DNA from: Adiantum capillus-veneris | Lineage: Eukaryota > Streptophyta > Polypodiopsida > Polypodiales > Pteridaceae | Reading direction: 5' to 3' | Length of the DNA: 64,000 nt | Assembly: GCA_014529385.2 (NCBI GenBank) | Contig: CM043954.1 | Coordinates: forward strand, 4,711,306 to 4,775,305 | Shown here: positions 22,655 through 32,466 of the stretch, piece by piece | How the letters are laid out: each line of letters opens with the position of its first letter | Numbering within the stretch: position 1 is the stretch's first letter | Notes under the pieces: model-generated | What the model was told of the DNA's origin: nothing | Seen by the model: only the letters and a program-made list of their open reading frames with translations | Database searches by the model: none | Program-made: the position numbers and the translations under genes

Positions 22655-24433
22655 ATGCACTTACGCTCTGGGCGGGTGCTAGAACACGAGCATATTGAGG
22701 GTGCCTCTGTTCATACGGACACCCATTACCCATCCACGATAAGCTCTAGACCCTCAGCGGGGACACAAGGTAGCACCACCCAAGACCCTAAAATAGCCGC
22801 TAGTGACTCCTCCTCCGACTCAGAAATCATGGAAGCATACCCTACCCAAAACACTGAGAGAGAAGGCCATGCACCTCCCGAAGCTCCACAGCCTAGTACT
22901 AGTATGTTTAGCCGTTTCATGGAAACATTAGGTAGAGCTACTCGCTCGGAACCTGATGCAAATGAAGCACACGAAGGGGGTGGGGAAGTGGACTCTCCTT
23001 TCACATCGCACGTGGACCCCACACCCCCAAAGAGTGTCCATGTGGATATCCTGCCAACTTCTTACCAAGAAGGCCCTGTTGAGCTGCCTCCTTCAGAAGT
23101 TTCCTCTAGAGTACCGTTGGTGACAAGTAAAACCACGGGGAGCAACATTGCTTCTACCTCACAAGAAATCGTTAACACGTCGACTCTAGAAGGATTGTTC
23201 ATTAATGATCATTGGACATACGACCTCCACACTGAGGTGTTGACGGATCTACACTCTGGCCACGCCTACCATGTAGGATGGATAGAGATTGTACAATCCA
23301 CCTCTAGTGCCACGAGCATCGAAGATCAACAGAAAATGATATGTAATGTTATCCATGGCATTATTCAATCAGAAAGGCAAAACCGAGGGGTAAATATACT
23401 CTCAACTGGCCCCATGAGATTTCTGGATACGAGCAAGGCTCAACAGCCTACTCTATCACAAATGGAGACTCCTCTAATGAGCCCCATGGACCCATCTTAC
23501 GTCATTTCACCTGGGGTCTCTATGCAATCTGAGCCTCCGAGCGAAAACTTTAGCTTCCCTAACTTGGCTCAACCCTCTATTAAGGAAAACACAGTGCTCA
23601 CTCCAGGGATAAGCCTGACAGAGAATGTACCGATGACATCTACGGTTAGCGCAGTGCCACTACCTAGTGTCGTAGTACCTAATATGGGGCCTCGACCATA
23701 TGTACCTCTAGCCCCTTATGCACACATGACCCCCACACCTCCAATAGTACCACTTGCTTATGCTCCTCGAGTGCCGCTCCCTAGCTCTTATCCAAGTGGA
23801 CCTATGCCCGGTTATGTTCCATATCCTGCATCATCCACACATATGCCAAGACCGGTACCCGTTCCTCTCCCACATATGATTCCAAGAGTACCTCCACCGG
23901 CCCTGCCTCCTCACATAGGTGACTTGGCAGCGTTTGCTCAAACCATAGGTCGATCTATCGCGGAAAATATGCGTCATGCATCTGATAGAGAGCCTAGAAG
24001 TAAGGCAGTACAAATTGCCAAACTCACGCAAAAATTCAATGGGGACGAAGATGCTAGGAAACACATTGAAGTGTTTGAACAAGTATGTGATTCCTTAGGG
24101 GAACGCAACGAACTACATAAGTGCAATGCCTTAAGCTTGACATTAAGTGGGAAGGCTGGAGATTGGTATAGGACCCTAAGGGTGGACGAGAAAACAATCT
24201 ACCCTACCCTTCGAAGGTTGTTTCTAAAGGAGTACATACGAGAAGGTGTGCTTTGGGGTGTAGCATCTCAGCTACAGAAGGCCGAACGTAAGGAAGGAGA
24301 GTCAGTAAGGGACTTCATTAGTCGTCTAAAGCACTTAAACTCTCGCTGCCCTGTAAATGAGCGCTTCAACAATAACCAACTGCTTGATCGATTCATTCGA
24401 GGGTTGAGGATGAAGGAATCTATAATGGACTAG
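22655..24433 (+). CDS. gag, N-terminal part (element N)
   Basis: 592 residues from ATG 22655 (MHLRSGRVLEHEH), the LRSGR start typical of Athila/Tat gag proteins and shared with element G (MNLRSGR). Residues 1 to about 330 are acidic and Ser/Thr-rich. Residues about 330-435 are Pro-rich (PYVPLAPYAHMTPTPPIVPL and similar). From about 445 a capsid-type retrotransposon gag domain is visible (KFNGDEDARKHIEVFEQ, GKAGDWYRTL, LKEYIREG, FISRLKHL). The frame closes at TAG 24431-24433 inside the end of the capsid domain. Homologous sequence continues in the -1 frame, open from 24388, so a single-nucleotide lesion around 24400-24430 is likely. I see no slippery heptamer there, so programmed frameshifting is not favoured. 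Confidence 0.88.
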   Translation: MHLRSGRVLEHEHIEGASVHTDTHYPSTISSRPSAGTQGSTTQDPKIAASDSSSDSEIMEAYPTQNTEREGHAPPEAPQPSTSMFSRFMETLGRATRSEPDANEAHEGGGEVDSPFTSHVDPTPPKSVHVDILPTSYQEGPVELPPSEVSSRVPLVTSKTTGSNIASTSQEIVNTSTLEGLFINDHWTYDLHTEVLTDLHSGHAYHVGWIEIVQSTSSATSIEDQQKMICNVIHGIIQSERQNRGVNILSTGPMRFLDTSKAQQPTLSQMETPLMSPMDPSYVISPGVSMQSEPPSENFSFPNLAQPSIKENTVLTPGISLTENVPMTSTVSAVPLPSVVVPNMGPRPYVPLAPYAHMTPTPPIVPLAYAPRVPLPSSYPSGPMPGYVPYPASSTHMPRPVPVPLPHMIPRVPPPALPPHIGDLAAFAQTIGRSIAENMRHASDREPRSKAVQIAKLTQKFNGDEDARKHIEVFEQVCDSLGERNELHKCNALSLTLSGKAGDWYRTLRVDEKTIYPTLRRLFLKEYIREGVLWGVASQLQKAERKEGESVRDFISRLKHLNSRCPVNERFNNNQLLDRFIRGLRMKESIMD

Positions 24434-27400
24434 TGATTAGAGGTATCACAACCTGGGAAGATGTCACTGCCAATGCAATCCAATTAGAGGACAACTTGAT
24501 GATAGCAGGCATGAGGGTGTCTACTGACACGAGATCCACTAGCTCACAAGCCATTGAGTATGAACCCATGACTGCAAAGCCCATTGCCAATGAGCCAAAG
24601 GTATTTGAGACATTCTTGACAGACCTCACCAAGGCAATCCAAGAGTCTCTTAAGGATAATCGACCCCCTCAAAATAGTCACATGTATCCAAGAAGGGAGC
24701 AACAATGGTGTTCCATTTGCTTAGGTCCACATAGCACTAGTGAGTGCCCTACATTTAGAGTAAAATTTAATGGAACTTGCAACGCATGTGGTAGGTATGG
24801 TCACCAAGCTAAGGATTGTTTAATGATCAAACGTATGATGGCAAATAGACCACCTGTAGCCTGGACGGATGCACCTCGAGCTCCTGTATTGATGCCTGCT
24901 CCACCTGTTGAGCAACTACCGCAACACATGGTCCCTAGATCTCAAAATGTTGTACAAGCTACACCGTTACCACCTCCTGTGCTAGGACCGCAGCCCCCGC
25001 ATCCAAGAGTCGCCCCTATGAACCAAGTGGGTTGTGAGCCATCAAATGCTTATGCAGATGGTTGTGAGGAGGAAATAGACACTAGTATTGCCTACGGACT
25101 TGATACATTGGAAGAGTGTCCTATATACTACATGGAAGATTGTTGGGGACAAGTCAAGCCGGTTTATCAAGCTGCTGCTCTCGCACCCAGAGGTCAAAAT
25201 ATCAACACCCAGGCTAGGAGGCCACCTCTTCAATGCTACGAGTGTGGTGGACCACATCGAGTAGCGGAGTGCCCTATTAGGCTGCAAAAGAATGCTGCAC
25301 AGATGCAAGTGAATCAAGGGAGCACGTCTGCAATGCCAATACTCACATGTAATCGTTGTGGCATAGATCACTTGATTGCCCAATGCCCCTATAACCCAAA
25401 TGCGCCTAAAATCACACCCCTGAATTTGGTCGAAATTGCTAGTGTGACATCGCCAATACCACCCGTCGCACCCGCTTATGCGATTACACGGTCCATGCTT
25501 CAAGGGCCAGGACATATCCTCGAAGAGAGAGATACCGCGTCAGTTATCCAAGCAAAGAAAAAGAAGACACGAAGGAAGAAGTCGCAGAATACGGAAAATT
25601 CAAAGCCAAGTTCCAAAACAAACATAGGAACAGGAGATGACCCCGTGTATATGAATGACCTCGAGGATGATTCAGATTCAGTCGAGACAATGGAGACTAG
25701 AACCAATACCACAAAGGGAAAGACCGACAAAGAAAACCGTAACATGGAACCAAATGAAAACCGAATAAGAGAAAACCATAAAGAGCCTCTGAAAACACCA
25801 CAAGTGTTTCCAAATCCAATCCAAGACCCCCAAGATAAATCGCAGGGGCAAAAAGGGAAAAATCGTAAAAAGAAGATTGGGACGTACCCAAACCCAGTAG
25901 ATGAGATTGAGCAGGTGAAACATCTAAGAGGTTTAGTGGAGGAGACTCAAAGGAAACTAGAACCAGAACCCATGCAGGTCAAAATTCATGACACAGTGTT
26001 TCCCACGCAAGTTCATCCACCCCACATGAACCATAGACCGTTAGCCATATCTAGTATCATCCAAGAAGGGAGTGAGGACGGGACATCAGAAAGTGAGCAT
26101 ACACCCTTCTTGTTGGAAAGGATGTTTAACGAAGGAATACCTGATCCCATTGAGGAATATGAGATTCCATCCTCACCAGTTCCTAGTCAAGGACCTACAC
26201 CCTGCAAAACGCCAATGAATGTTGCCAAACTAGTGGACTTCATGTCTTCTGAGGTCCGAACCACGATCATAGCAAAGCTGTATGGAGATCCTGAGTTATT
26301 CCTTGCACTTCGAGCATTCCTTAACGGAGAGCTACGAACGGGATTACCGCAGTTTGCGCAACCAAATAGGCCTGACTCGATTATGATTGATGAGGAAAAT
26401 CATGTGCAATCACTTGACTTAGATGGACACGAGTCTGTGATCGAGGTACCCATTAACGAATTAGGGCAGTATTTTGAAGGCGACGAGTCTAATGCGACCC
26501 TACCCATCACTACCAAGGGATTAACTATAAAGGGAATTCTTGATGGTGGTGCGGGAGTTAGCATCGTTACAAAAGATTGTTGGGAATCCATGGGAAAACC
26601 CCGCCTCAGTGTTACTAACATTGTGGTAAAGATGGCAAATGGTACCATAGCCAAACCTATGGGGATGCTCAAGGATCTTAAGATCAAAGTTCTAGGACAC
26701 AAGGTACGACATACGTTCATTGTAATGGATTTCTCTAAACACCTTATGTCATATGAAATGATTTTAGGACGACCATTCATGAGGGAAGCACAAATGGTTC
26801 ACGATTGGTCTAAAAATCATGTCTATTTGCAATTCCAAGACTCTGTCCTTAGAGTGGATTTGGTGACTGGTAAGGTACACCCCTTAGGGAGTAAAACCAT
26901 TATTGATCATCGCTCTGACACCACAGTTCACTCGGCCCCACTACAATATTGTTACACTTGTAAGAAGGATACAGACATTGGCCAAGATTCTCCTTACATG
27001 GATGTGTTACCGGGTATGACGGAATCAGACAATGTGGATTGGGTCCATCTAGCATCAACCATAGACACTTGGGGAAATAGGGGGACGACCTGGGTAACAC
27101 CTGAGGGGGATGAAATGCATATACCCTTAAATATGCTACAAGCAATGCATATCACTTCTGACAAGACTCATCCTAAGGTAACGAAGAAAACATACAAGTG
27201 GGTCCCAAAAGCTTCTTTAGTGACCATAACTAGTGCTAAAAAACAGAAGCCTTGTAAGAAACGTATCAATCGCTCCAAGAAAAGTAAAGAAACGCTGCGT
27301 TGGATTCCTAAACGACTATTGGAAGCCCAAGGCTACTATCAAGGAAATGATCAAATCTGGGTGCCAAAACGTAGATTGTGCTCTTACCTATCACCTGACC

Positions 27401-27834
27401 CATGTAAACCCAATCCTGTGGCTCCAAAACGAATCAATGATCGTGGAAAGGAAAAAATCACAGAATGCTACACACCCGCTCCCGAGCTAGTTTGGGTACC
27501 AAAGAAAAAACGATTTGTTCCACCTACCTCGGGAAGGGGGGAGTCCCATGAAGATTCTAGCTCCTCATGTAATACATCCATAGAGGTAAAAGCTTCTACA
27601 CAGCCTCCATCTATAGTAGTGGACCTCCATGAAGCTACAAAAGAATCCACACCTCCCAGTGTTCAAGAATCACCTAATGAACCACTTCAAGTTCGATCCT
27701 GGGAGAGTACCTTACCACCCTTACAACTTGACAAGGCACCTAGGGTAATAGAAAACTACTGGCAAAAATCCTCACCTATTACCAACTGGAACAATTGGTT
27801 TCAAAGGGTGACAAGCTCATTTCAAACGGTATGA
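24433..27834 (+). CDS. gag C-terminus, zinc knuckles, retropepsin and W-x-P-K tail (element N)
   Basis: 1,133 codons in one open frame; the GTG start is only the frame limit, since this is really the continuation of gag. Zinc knuckles lie near residues 94-106 (CSICLGPHSTSEC), 117-130 (CNACGRYGHQAKDC), 267-279 (CYECGGPHRVAEC) and 307-319 (CNRCGIDHLIAQC). Three of the four have CX2CX3HX4C spacing. A charged Lys/Glu-rich linker follows (about 365-510). A retropepsin has ILDGGAGVSIV near residue 701 and MILGRPFMRE near 776; D-G-G replaces the usual D-T/S-G, a variant known in Tat/Athila proteases. The tail holds four W-V/I-P-K motifs (27.19-27.51 kb) in basic linkers. RT, RNase H and integrase are absent. 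Protease sequence and layout resemble element G. Confidence 0.88.
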   Translation: MIRGITTWEDVTANAIQLEDNLMIAGMRVSTDTRSTSSQAIEYEPMTAKPIANEPKVFETFLTDLTKAIQESLKDNRPPQNSHMYPRREQQWCSICLGPHSTSECPTFRVKFNGTCNACGRYGHQAKDCLMIKRMMANRPPVAWTDAPRAPVLMPAPPVEQLPQHMVPRSQNVVQATPLPPPVLGPQPPHPRVAPMNQVGCEPSNAYADGCEEEIDTSIAYGLDTLEECPIYYMEDCWGQVKPVYQAAALAPRGQNINTQARRPPLQCYECGGPHRVAECPIRLQKNAAQMQVNQGSTSAMPILTCNRCGIDHLIAQCPYNPNAPKITPLNLVEIASVTSPIPPVAPAYAITRSMLQGPGHILEERDTASVIQAKKKKTRRKKSQNTENSKPSSKTNIGTGDDPVYMNDLEDDSDSVETMETRTNTTKGKTDKENRNMEPNENRIRENHKEPLKTPQVFPNPIQDPQDKSQGQKGKNRKKKIGTYPNPVDEIEQVKHLRGLVEETQRKLEPEPMQVKIHDTVFPTQVHPPHMNHRPLAISSIIQEGSEDGTSESEHTPFLLERMFNEGIPDPIEEYEIPSSPVPSQGPTPCKTPMNVAKLVDFMSSEVRTTIIAKLYGDPELFLALRAFLNGELRTGLPQFAQPNRPDSIMIDEENHVQSLDLDGHESVIEVPINELGQYFEGDESNATLPITTKGLTIKGILDGGAGVSIVTKDCWESMGKPRLSVTNIVVKMANGTIAKPMGMLKDLKIKVLGHKVRHTFIVMDFSKHLMSYEMILGRPFMREAQMVHDWSKNHVYLQFQDSVLRVDLVTGKVHPLGSKTIIDHRSDTTVHSAPLQYCYTCKKDTDIGQDSPYMDVLPGMTESDNVDWVHLASTIDTWGNRGTTWVTPEGDEMHIPLNMLQAMHITSDKTHPKVTKKTYKWVPKASLVTITSAKKQKPCKKRINRSKKSKETLRWIPKRLLEAQGYYQGNDQIWVPKRRLCSYLSPDPCKPNPVAPKRINDRGKEKITECYTPAPELVWVPKKKRFVPPTSGRGESHEDSSSSCNTSIEVKASTQPPSIVVDLHEATKESTPPSVQESPNEPLQVRSWESTLPPLQLDKAPRVIENYWQKSSPITNWNNWFQRVTSSFQTV

Positions 27835-29449
27835 TCTACCCAAGGAAGGGGGGAGTGTTTGCTGACAGTCATCATTCATTTGTTTCCCTCTCAACCTTTT
27901 TCCCTGACCTCTCAATTCCAATCTTAGGGAATGTACATATAAAGCTTTATACTCAAAAAAAAAAAAAAAAAAAAGAGCAAGAGCAATTAGCAAACGAGTA
28001 TGCACAATAAAAGTCAAAACATTGACTCAGACCTACACATGTCACATCTGGTACAGTGAAACAGAAACCTATGCCATAAAACACCTTTGATCCTCATCAC
28101 TTGAGTGATGGAGAGTAGGTAAGATTAGTACGATAGGAGTGTTTCTGTTTTAGAGTTGAGTGATTAGCAAAGATCTCTTTTCCCACTAATGTGCCTCCTG
28201 GAGGTATTCCTTTTGTTTCCTAGTGTGTACAGGAGTGTGTTGCTATTGATAGGATTTGGACCTTCATGGAACCTTCAAATCAAGCGCGACCATCAACACA
28301 AACAGGTGTTTCTTGTCCATTACCATTGCCCTTATCTTTTTGCATCCATGTTTGTCTGCTTTGATTGTGATTGGTAGCATAATATTCAGCGCATTGGCTT
28401 AGTATCAAACATTTAATTCAATGTAGTGTTTTGTCATAATCACTTGTTTAGGTGTAAAAATCAAGCAGTCCGACTAAGCTAGTTTGACCAAGCTAGGTAT
28501 TAGAAATTTTCTCTTAATACCATGGGGAATGCCTTCCTAATAAGCAATGGTTACTTAGGTTCTTAATCCGATTTAGGCAGCATTGTATGAAATGTACTAG
28601 GGCTTTCTAGTGGGCTTAACCCTATCGACCTTTAGCTTAAGTATTATAAAGGGAGTTTACTAATGTGATGAGCCTGGGGAGTGTAACAGTGTTATATGAC
28701 CCCCCAAAGTTACAAAATTAAAATGCTGAAAATGAACAAACAAAAAATCAAAGTGCCACAATGTAAAATTTTAAGCTGGAAGAGAAATCTCAGCTTGATT
28801 TGGTACTTCACTCACATGTATTGCCTATGGTACTAGAGCCCTAGAGGTTCCCAGTGTGGGCGCTTTTCCTTGAAAAGCAAAAAACCCAAGGCATACAAAA
28901 TAAGCACACACATCATAATTGAATCAATGTGAAAAGACTTTGGGGGGTCAAAGAAAAAGTAATCAGTCAGGCGATGATTTCATGAGAAATTCCTTTTATG
29001 GTAGCTTAACTACAAGGTTTTCTAGATATAGCCTCTAGTCAGCCCTCGAACATGAATACTTGGCTCTCGCGATTAAACAACTTAATTGACCACAGAAAGT
29101 TAAGAAGCTTACCCATGGTATTAATATTCGATCTCTAGTGCTTTTCGACCGTCAAATTAGTGACCCCGGACTTGTTTAATTTTTTGCCTTTACATCTGTT
29201 TATGCATTTGATTACATTGCAATTTAATGTTCATTGCTAACAAATTGTTTGAAATTCTTTTACCAATCAATGTGTCTACCTAAAACTGCATATGCTTTTT
29301 AAGAGAATGCAATTACTGTGCCAATGTTGTTTGATTTTGCAGTGACTGAAGAAGGCTAAGGACATTCATCTCAAATGCTCTTCCACCTCGACGATCCAGC
29401 TTCAACTCAATAGCTTCCGAGGACGGAATCTACATCAGGAAGGGGGGCA
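27835..29449 (+). other. Noncoding 3' region of element N, ending in polypurine tract
   Basis: 1.6 kb where pol would lie in an autonomous relative; no RT or integrase trace can be read. It holds an A-run (about 27956-27974) and a perfect 13-bp inverted repeat GACCCCCCAAAGT / ACTTTGGGGGGTC (28698-28710, 28937-28949). The end is AGGAAGGGGGGCA (29437-29449), the polypurine tract before the 3' LTR. Confidence 0.75.
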
Positions 29450-30023
29450 TGTTAACCCTCATGGCACACGGACACCCATCACCTACGATGGACGCGTATT
29501 ATGTATTTGGTAGAGTCAGGTACCGGGCTTGTCGGACCAATAGGGAAAGGTAGAGTGATCGCCGATGAGAGGCGCACTTTAACTTGGACATTCAAGGGAT
29601 TAGTTGGTTAAGCATGGGCGCCCAAGTGTGAATGGGGTGAGCTCCTATAAAAGCCAACTAAACCTAATTTTTACTCATTCTCTCATTTGTGCAATTGAAG
29701 AGTGCTCTTGCTCCATCTCCATCTTCTTCTTCTTCACCTCCTTGTGTGTGTGTGTGTGAGAGAGAGAGAGAGGGAGAGTGTGTGTGCGATCGAGCATTAC
29801 GAAGGCACGACGGCGGCGAAGCGGTTGAGCGCGGCACGACTGCAGCTTCTTCTTCATCGCGGCGAGGAATCCACCACGAAGGCGAGCGTAGAGCGGTGAG
29901 TGACACACCCTTTGTTTTCTTGAGCTTGCTAGTTTAGGCTTGTTGTGTGCTTGGAGCCGTTTGTGGCTCGCACACGGTGTATTGGCAAGTCCCTTGCTTC
30001 GACAGTGCGGCAAGGAGCGCACA
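29450..30023 (+). repeat. 3' LTR of element N
   Basis: 574 bp. It differs from the 5' LTR by one clear substitution (CTGCAGC against CTGCAGT) and two extra bases in the GA microsatellite. It is followed by the target duplication AGTGT. Confidence 0.93.
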
Positions 30024-30196
30024 AGTGTTTTTGGGCTCCAAAAGTGTATCTTGAAGGTGTTTGGGGGTCAAAAATGATTAGAATGGCTTCAAAATTGGTA
30101 TATGAGCTCTTGATGATGATGTGATTGGATCTCGAATGGACAAACATCCTCTGTAGGCCAAAAATGTGATGGAGACATCCTAGACGTAGGATGTCT

Positions 30197-31215
30197 ATTT
30201 CATCAATTTTTGCTTCTAACCACACAGATTGGTTGGTGATGTGCTTGTGGATGTGTTGTGCAAGTTTCATGCGATTTGGACAAGATTTGGTAGGTCTATG
30301 ACACATTATTGCCTCTATGCCCCAACTTTGCGTTTTTTCATGCATATGAGGTCAATTTTGGTCCAAATATGATGAAACTTGGTGGCTAGCAGCGGTTTAG
30401 GCTCAAAAGTTTCTTGATTTGGACTCCATTTTCCTTGTTTACTAGAAATTTGGCCTTTCGATCAAAATCTGGCCAAAACACGCTTTTCGCTCCAGTCTCA
30501 TAATTACACCCCCACTGTACCATAGGTTTTCCTATAGTCACTGATCATCCCCCATATTTTTTGATTTTCATTACAACCATTTTTCACCTGCTTTTTGTAT
30601 TTTTGAAGTTTTTCTGCCGAAAATTAGCAAAATTAAAAGGACAATAGAAAATCCAACCCAAAAAATCCCCAAAAATCATAATAAATCACAAACATCACTG
30701 CAAAACATTATATACACTCACATGCAATTTTTATGGACGGATTCCTCCATTTTACAAATACTTTGCCCAAAAAATGACTATTTCTCCTTATATACACACA
30801 CCTAGGGGCTTGATTTGGCGTTTGGCCCCATATACCTATAGATACATGCTGTATAAGGGCATATGTGTTCGGGTTAGTCTAGAAAAATTCGCAATCAAAC
30901 AACAACCCTTAGAATAGTCGAAAATCATGCCCTTTTTTGCTCTTTTTGCTATTGGTTCTACATTTGAGAATGCCTCCCCCCCTCCTAGCTGGAGTCCTCT
31001 CGGACGACAAGGTATTTCCTCGGATTATATGTCGTGCATAGGTTGAAAAATTTGTGCTAATGCTTGGCCGATTAATGTGGCCCTAATTTATGCATACTCG
31101 GTCAATGCATGAAAAAATTTGTGCTATGCAAGAGAAGGGAATAAGCAAGATGCTTATTAGCATTCGCCGTCGAGGTTTCTTGTTTTCTTTGCAAGTAACA
31201 GCTGTAACTCTACTG
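30197..31215 (-). other. Noncoding spacer of element G
   Basis: AT-rich DNA between the palindrome array and the post-integrase domain. No ORF or RNA gene is recognised. Short stretches resemble the array units just left of it; otherwise nothing is assignable. Confidence 0.55.
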
Positions 31216-31219
31216 CTCT

Positions 31220-32284
31220 CTATTTAATTGTCTTTTTTGTAAAAGGAAGTTGCCTTGCCGCTACTATTGATATTGCCGTATTTGTTTCTATGGAGAGGAG
31301 TGGCTTGGCTAGAATGGCCGTAGATCGTATTTTTGTTGCTTTCCATTGGTAGCTTGTTTTTGCAGTTTTTGTAGGTGTTTTGCCACTTCCGTTGTTGCCA
31401 CTGTTTTGTTGTTGATTGGCATCCACATAAGTCGGTTGTGCTTTTGCAAATGCAGTTGTCTGCCTTCCGTTGTTGCTTGTACTGAAGGGAGTTCCTTTTG
31501 CTTTTGTTTCGGTATCTAAATGCGAGTAACCTTTGGGTTATTGCTAAGCAGTTTCTTTGGGATCCATATCTGTTTTATGCCCTTTGTTTGTGGTTGAACT
31601 ATCTGCTTGGGTTGAATTCTTTGGTTGCATTTTTGTTTGTCTGCCATGTCATTTCTATCCTTCCGCATCCATACTTGTTTTCCTTGTTTTGGTAACCTAG
31701 CTCTGCATTGTGGTCGGTGACTTCGTATGTATGTAGTTAGCATGGTTGGCTTTTACCTGTATGTGGGCCGTGGGTATCATGTTGTTCTTTGGTGGAATTC
31801 TTTCTTTTGGCTCTTTTTCCAATGATTGCATGGCTTGCATTTGATTATTCCGGTATTGCTGAGCAAAGGCTATTATGTGTTGTTCTTGTGCATGCTGAAT
31901 TTTGACTGCATTCACATTCCAATCTATTTGCACATTGTACTCTTTTTGCCAAGGTTGTCCCAACATCATTGGGTGGTGTGTGCTTTCATCCTCGACTACA
32001 TAAAATTTGTGTGGGTAAATAGATTGATGTACTTGTACATTCAATATAGTCCAGCCCAATGTTTTCAACGAGTGTGATGTACTACTTTCCAGCACTTGAG
32101 GAGTAGGATGAAGTTGACCTGTGGATTGGAGCTGTTGGTATAATCCGTAAGAGATCAAATTTGCTTGAGCTCCAAAATCAAGCAATGCCGTCGATTCAAC
32201 TTGATTGCTACCCAGTTTGACTGCAATTATTGGCTCCACTGTGTCTTCATCCAACTTCGTTAGTCGAATGGCATTGATTCGCAA
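31220..32284 (-). pseudogene. Second retropepsin-like domain plus W-x-P-K tail, downstream of integrase (element G)
   Basis: On the minus strand, from about 32284 (MRINAIRLTKLDED), a domain reads as a retropepsin: ALLDFGAQANLISYGLYQQL around the active-site position, then KFYVVEDESTHHP and MMLGQPWQKEYNVQIDW. The Asp is followed by F-G-A instead of T/S-G-A, so activity is doubtful or lost by mutation. The frame is open for 195 codons. The following 31743-31220 carries Lys/Gln-rich sequence with QVWMRKD, QIWIPKK and LMWMPIN, related to the tail motifs of element N. It joins the integrase C-terminal extension without a visible repeat boundary. A normal protease already exists upstream of RT (36.6-37.2 kb), so this is an additional copy or a captured gag-protease fragment. 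Confidence 0.75.
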
Positions 32285-32466
32285 TGGTGCTCCACTTTGT
32301 TGTTGTTGTCGCAGAAGTCTTCGTTTTGCAATGCGTTATTTTGCTTCTGCTTGAGCTTCTTCTCGTACTCTTTGTTTTTCCTTCATTCGTTGTTTTCCTT
32401 GATGAAATTGTTGAAGCATATCCTATGTGAGTGGTAGATGATATTTATTCAGTCAACATCCACTAA

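Larger units (their letters stand above)
21175..30023 (+). mobile_element. Non-autonomous LTR retrotransposon N (gag-protease only), 8,849 bp
   Basis: LTRs at 21175-21746 and 29450-30023 (TGTTAACCC ... GCGCACA) are flanked by the perfect duplication AGTGT (21170-21174, 30024-30028). There is a tRNA-Asp-type primer site and a polypurine tract. The internal region encodes a gag start (MHLRSGR), a capsid-like domain, four zinc knuckles and a retropepsin, but no RT, RNase H or integrase. The 1.6 kb after the last stop is noncoding. By eye the LTRs differ by about one substitution and one GA unit, so this is the youngest insertion in the window. The layout matches the TR-GAG class of non-autonomous plant elements, with an added protease. 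It must rely on enzymes supplied in trans. Confidence 0.92.
20747..30196. repeat. 286-bp tandem array with phased 24-bp palindromes (split by element N)
   Basis: Three copies of a near-perfect 24-bp palindrome with core ATCCTACGCGTAGGAT begin at 20747, 21033 and 30173. The first two are 286 bp apart. The second and third are also exactly 286 bp apart after subtracting element N and its duplicated 5 bp (8,854 bp). The DNA between is diverged but alignable (for example TATGGAACATGGCTATG in units 1 and 2). The middle palindrome is perfect; the outer ones have one or two changes in the centre. The array lies in the noncoding part of element G between the post-integrase domain and the coiled-coil ORF. 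Confidence 0.88.

Noticed and set aside
24388-24435. Programmed frameshift inside gag of element N
   Set aside because: No X-XXY-YYZ heptamer in the overlap, and the break falls within the capsid domain; a one-base lesion explains it better.
25042-25515. 157-codon minus-strand frame
   Set aside because: Shadow of the gag-protease ORF of element N on the other strand.
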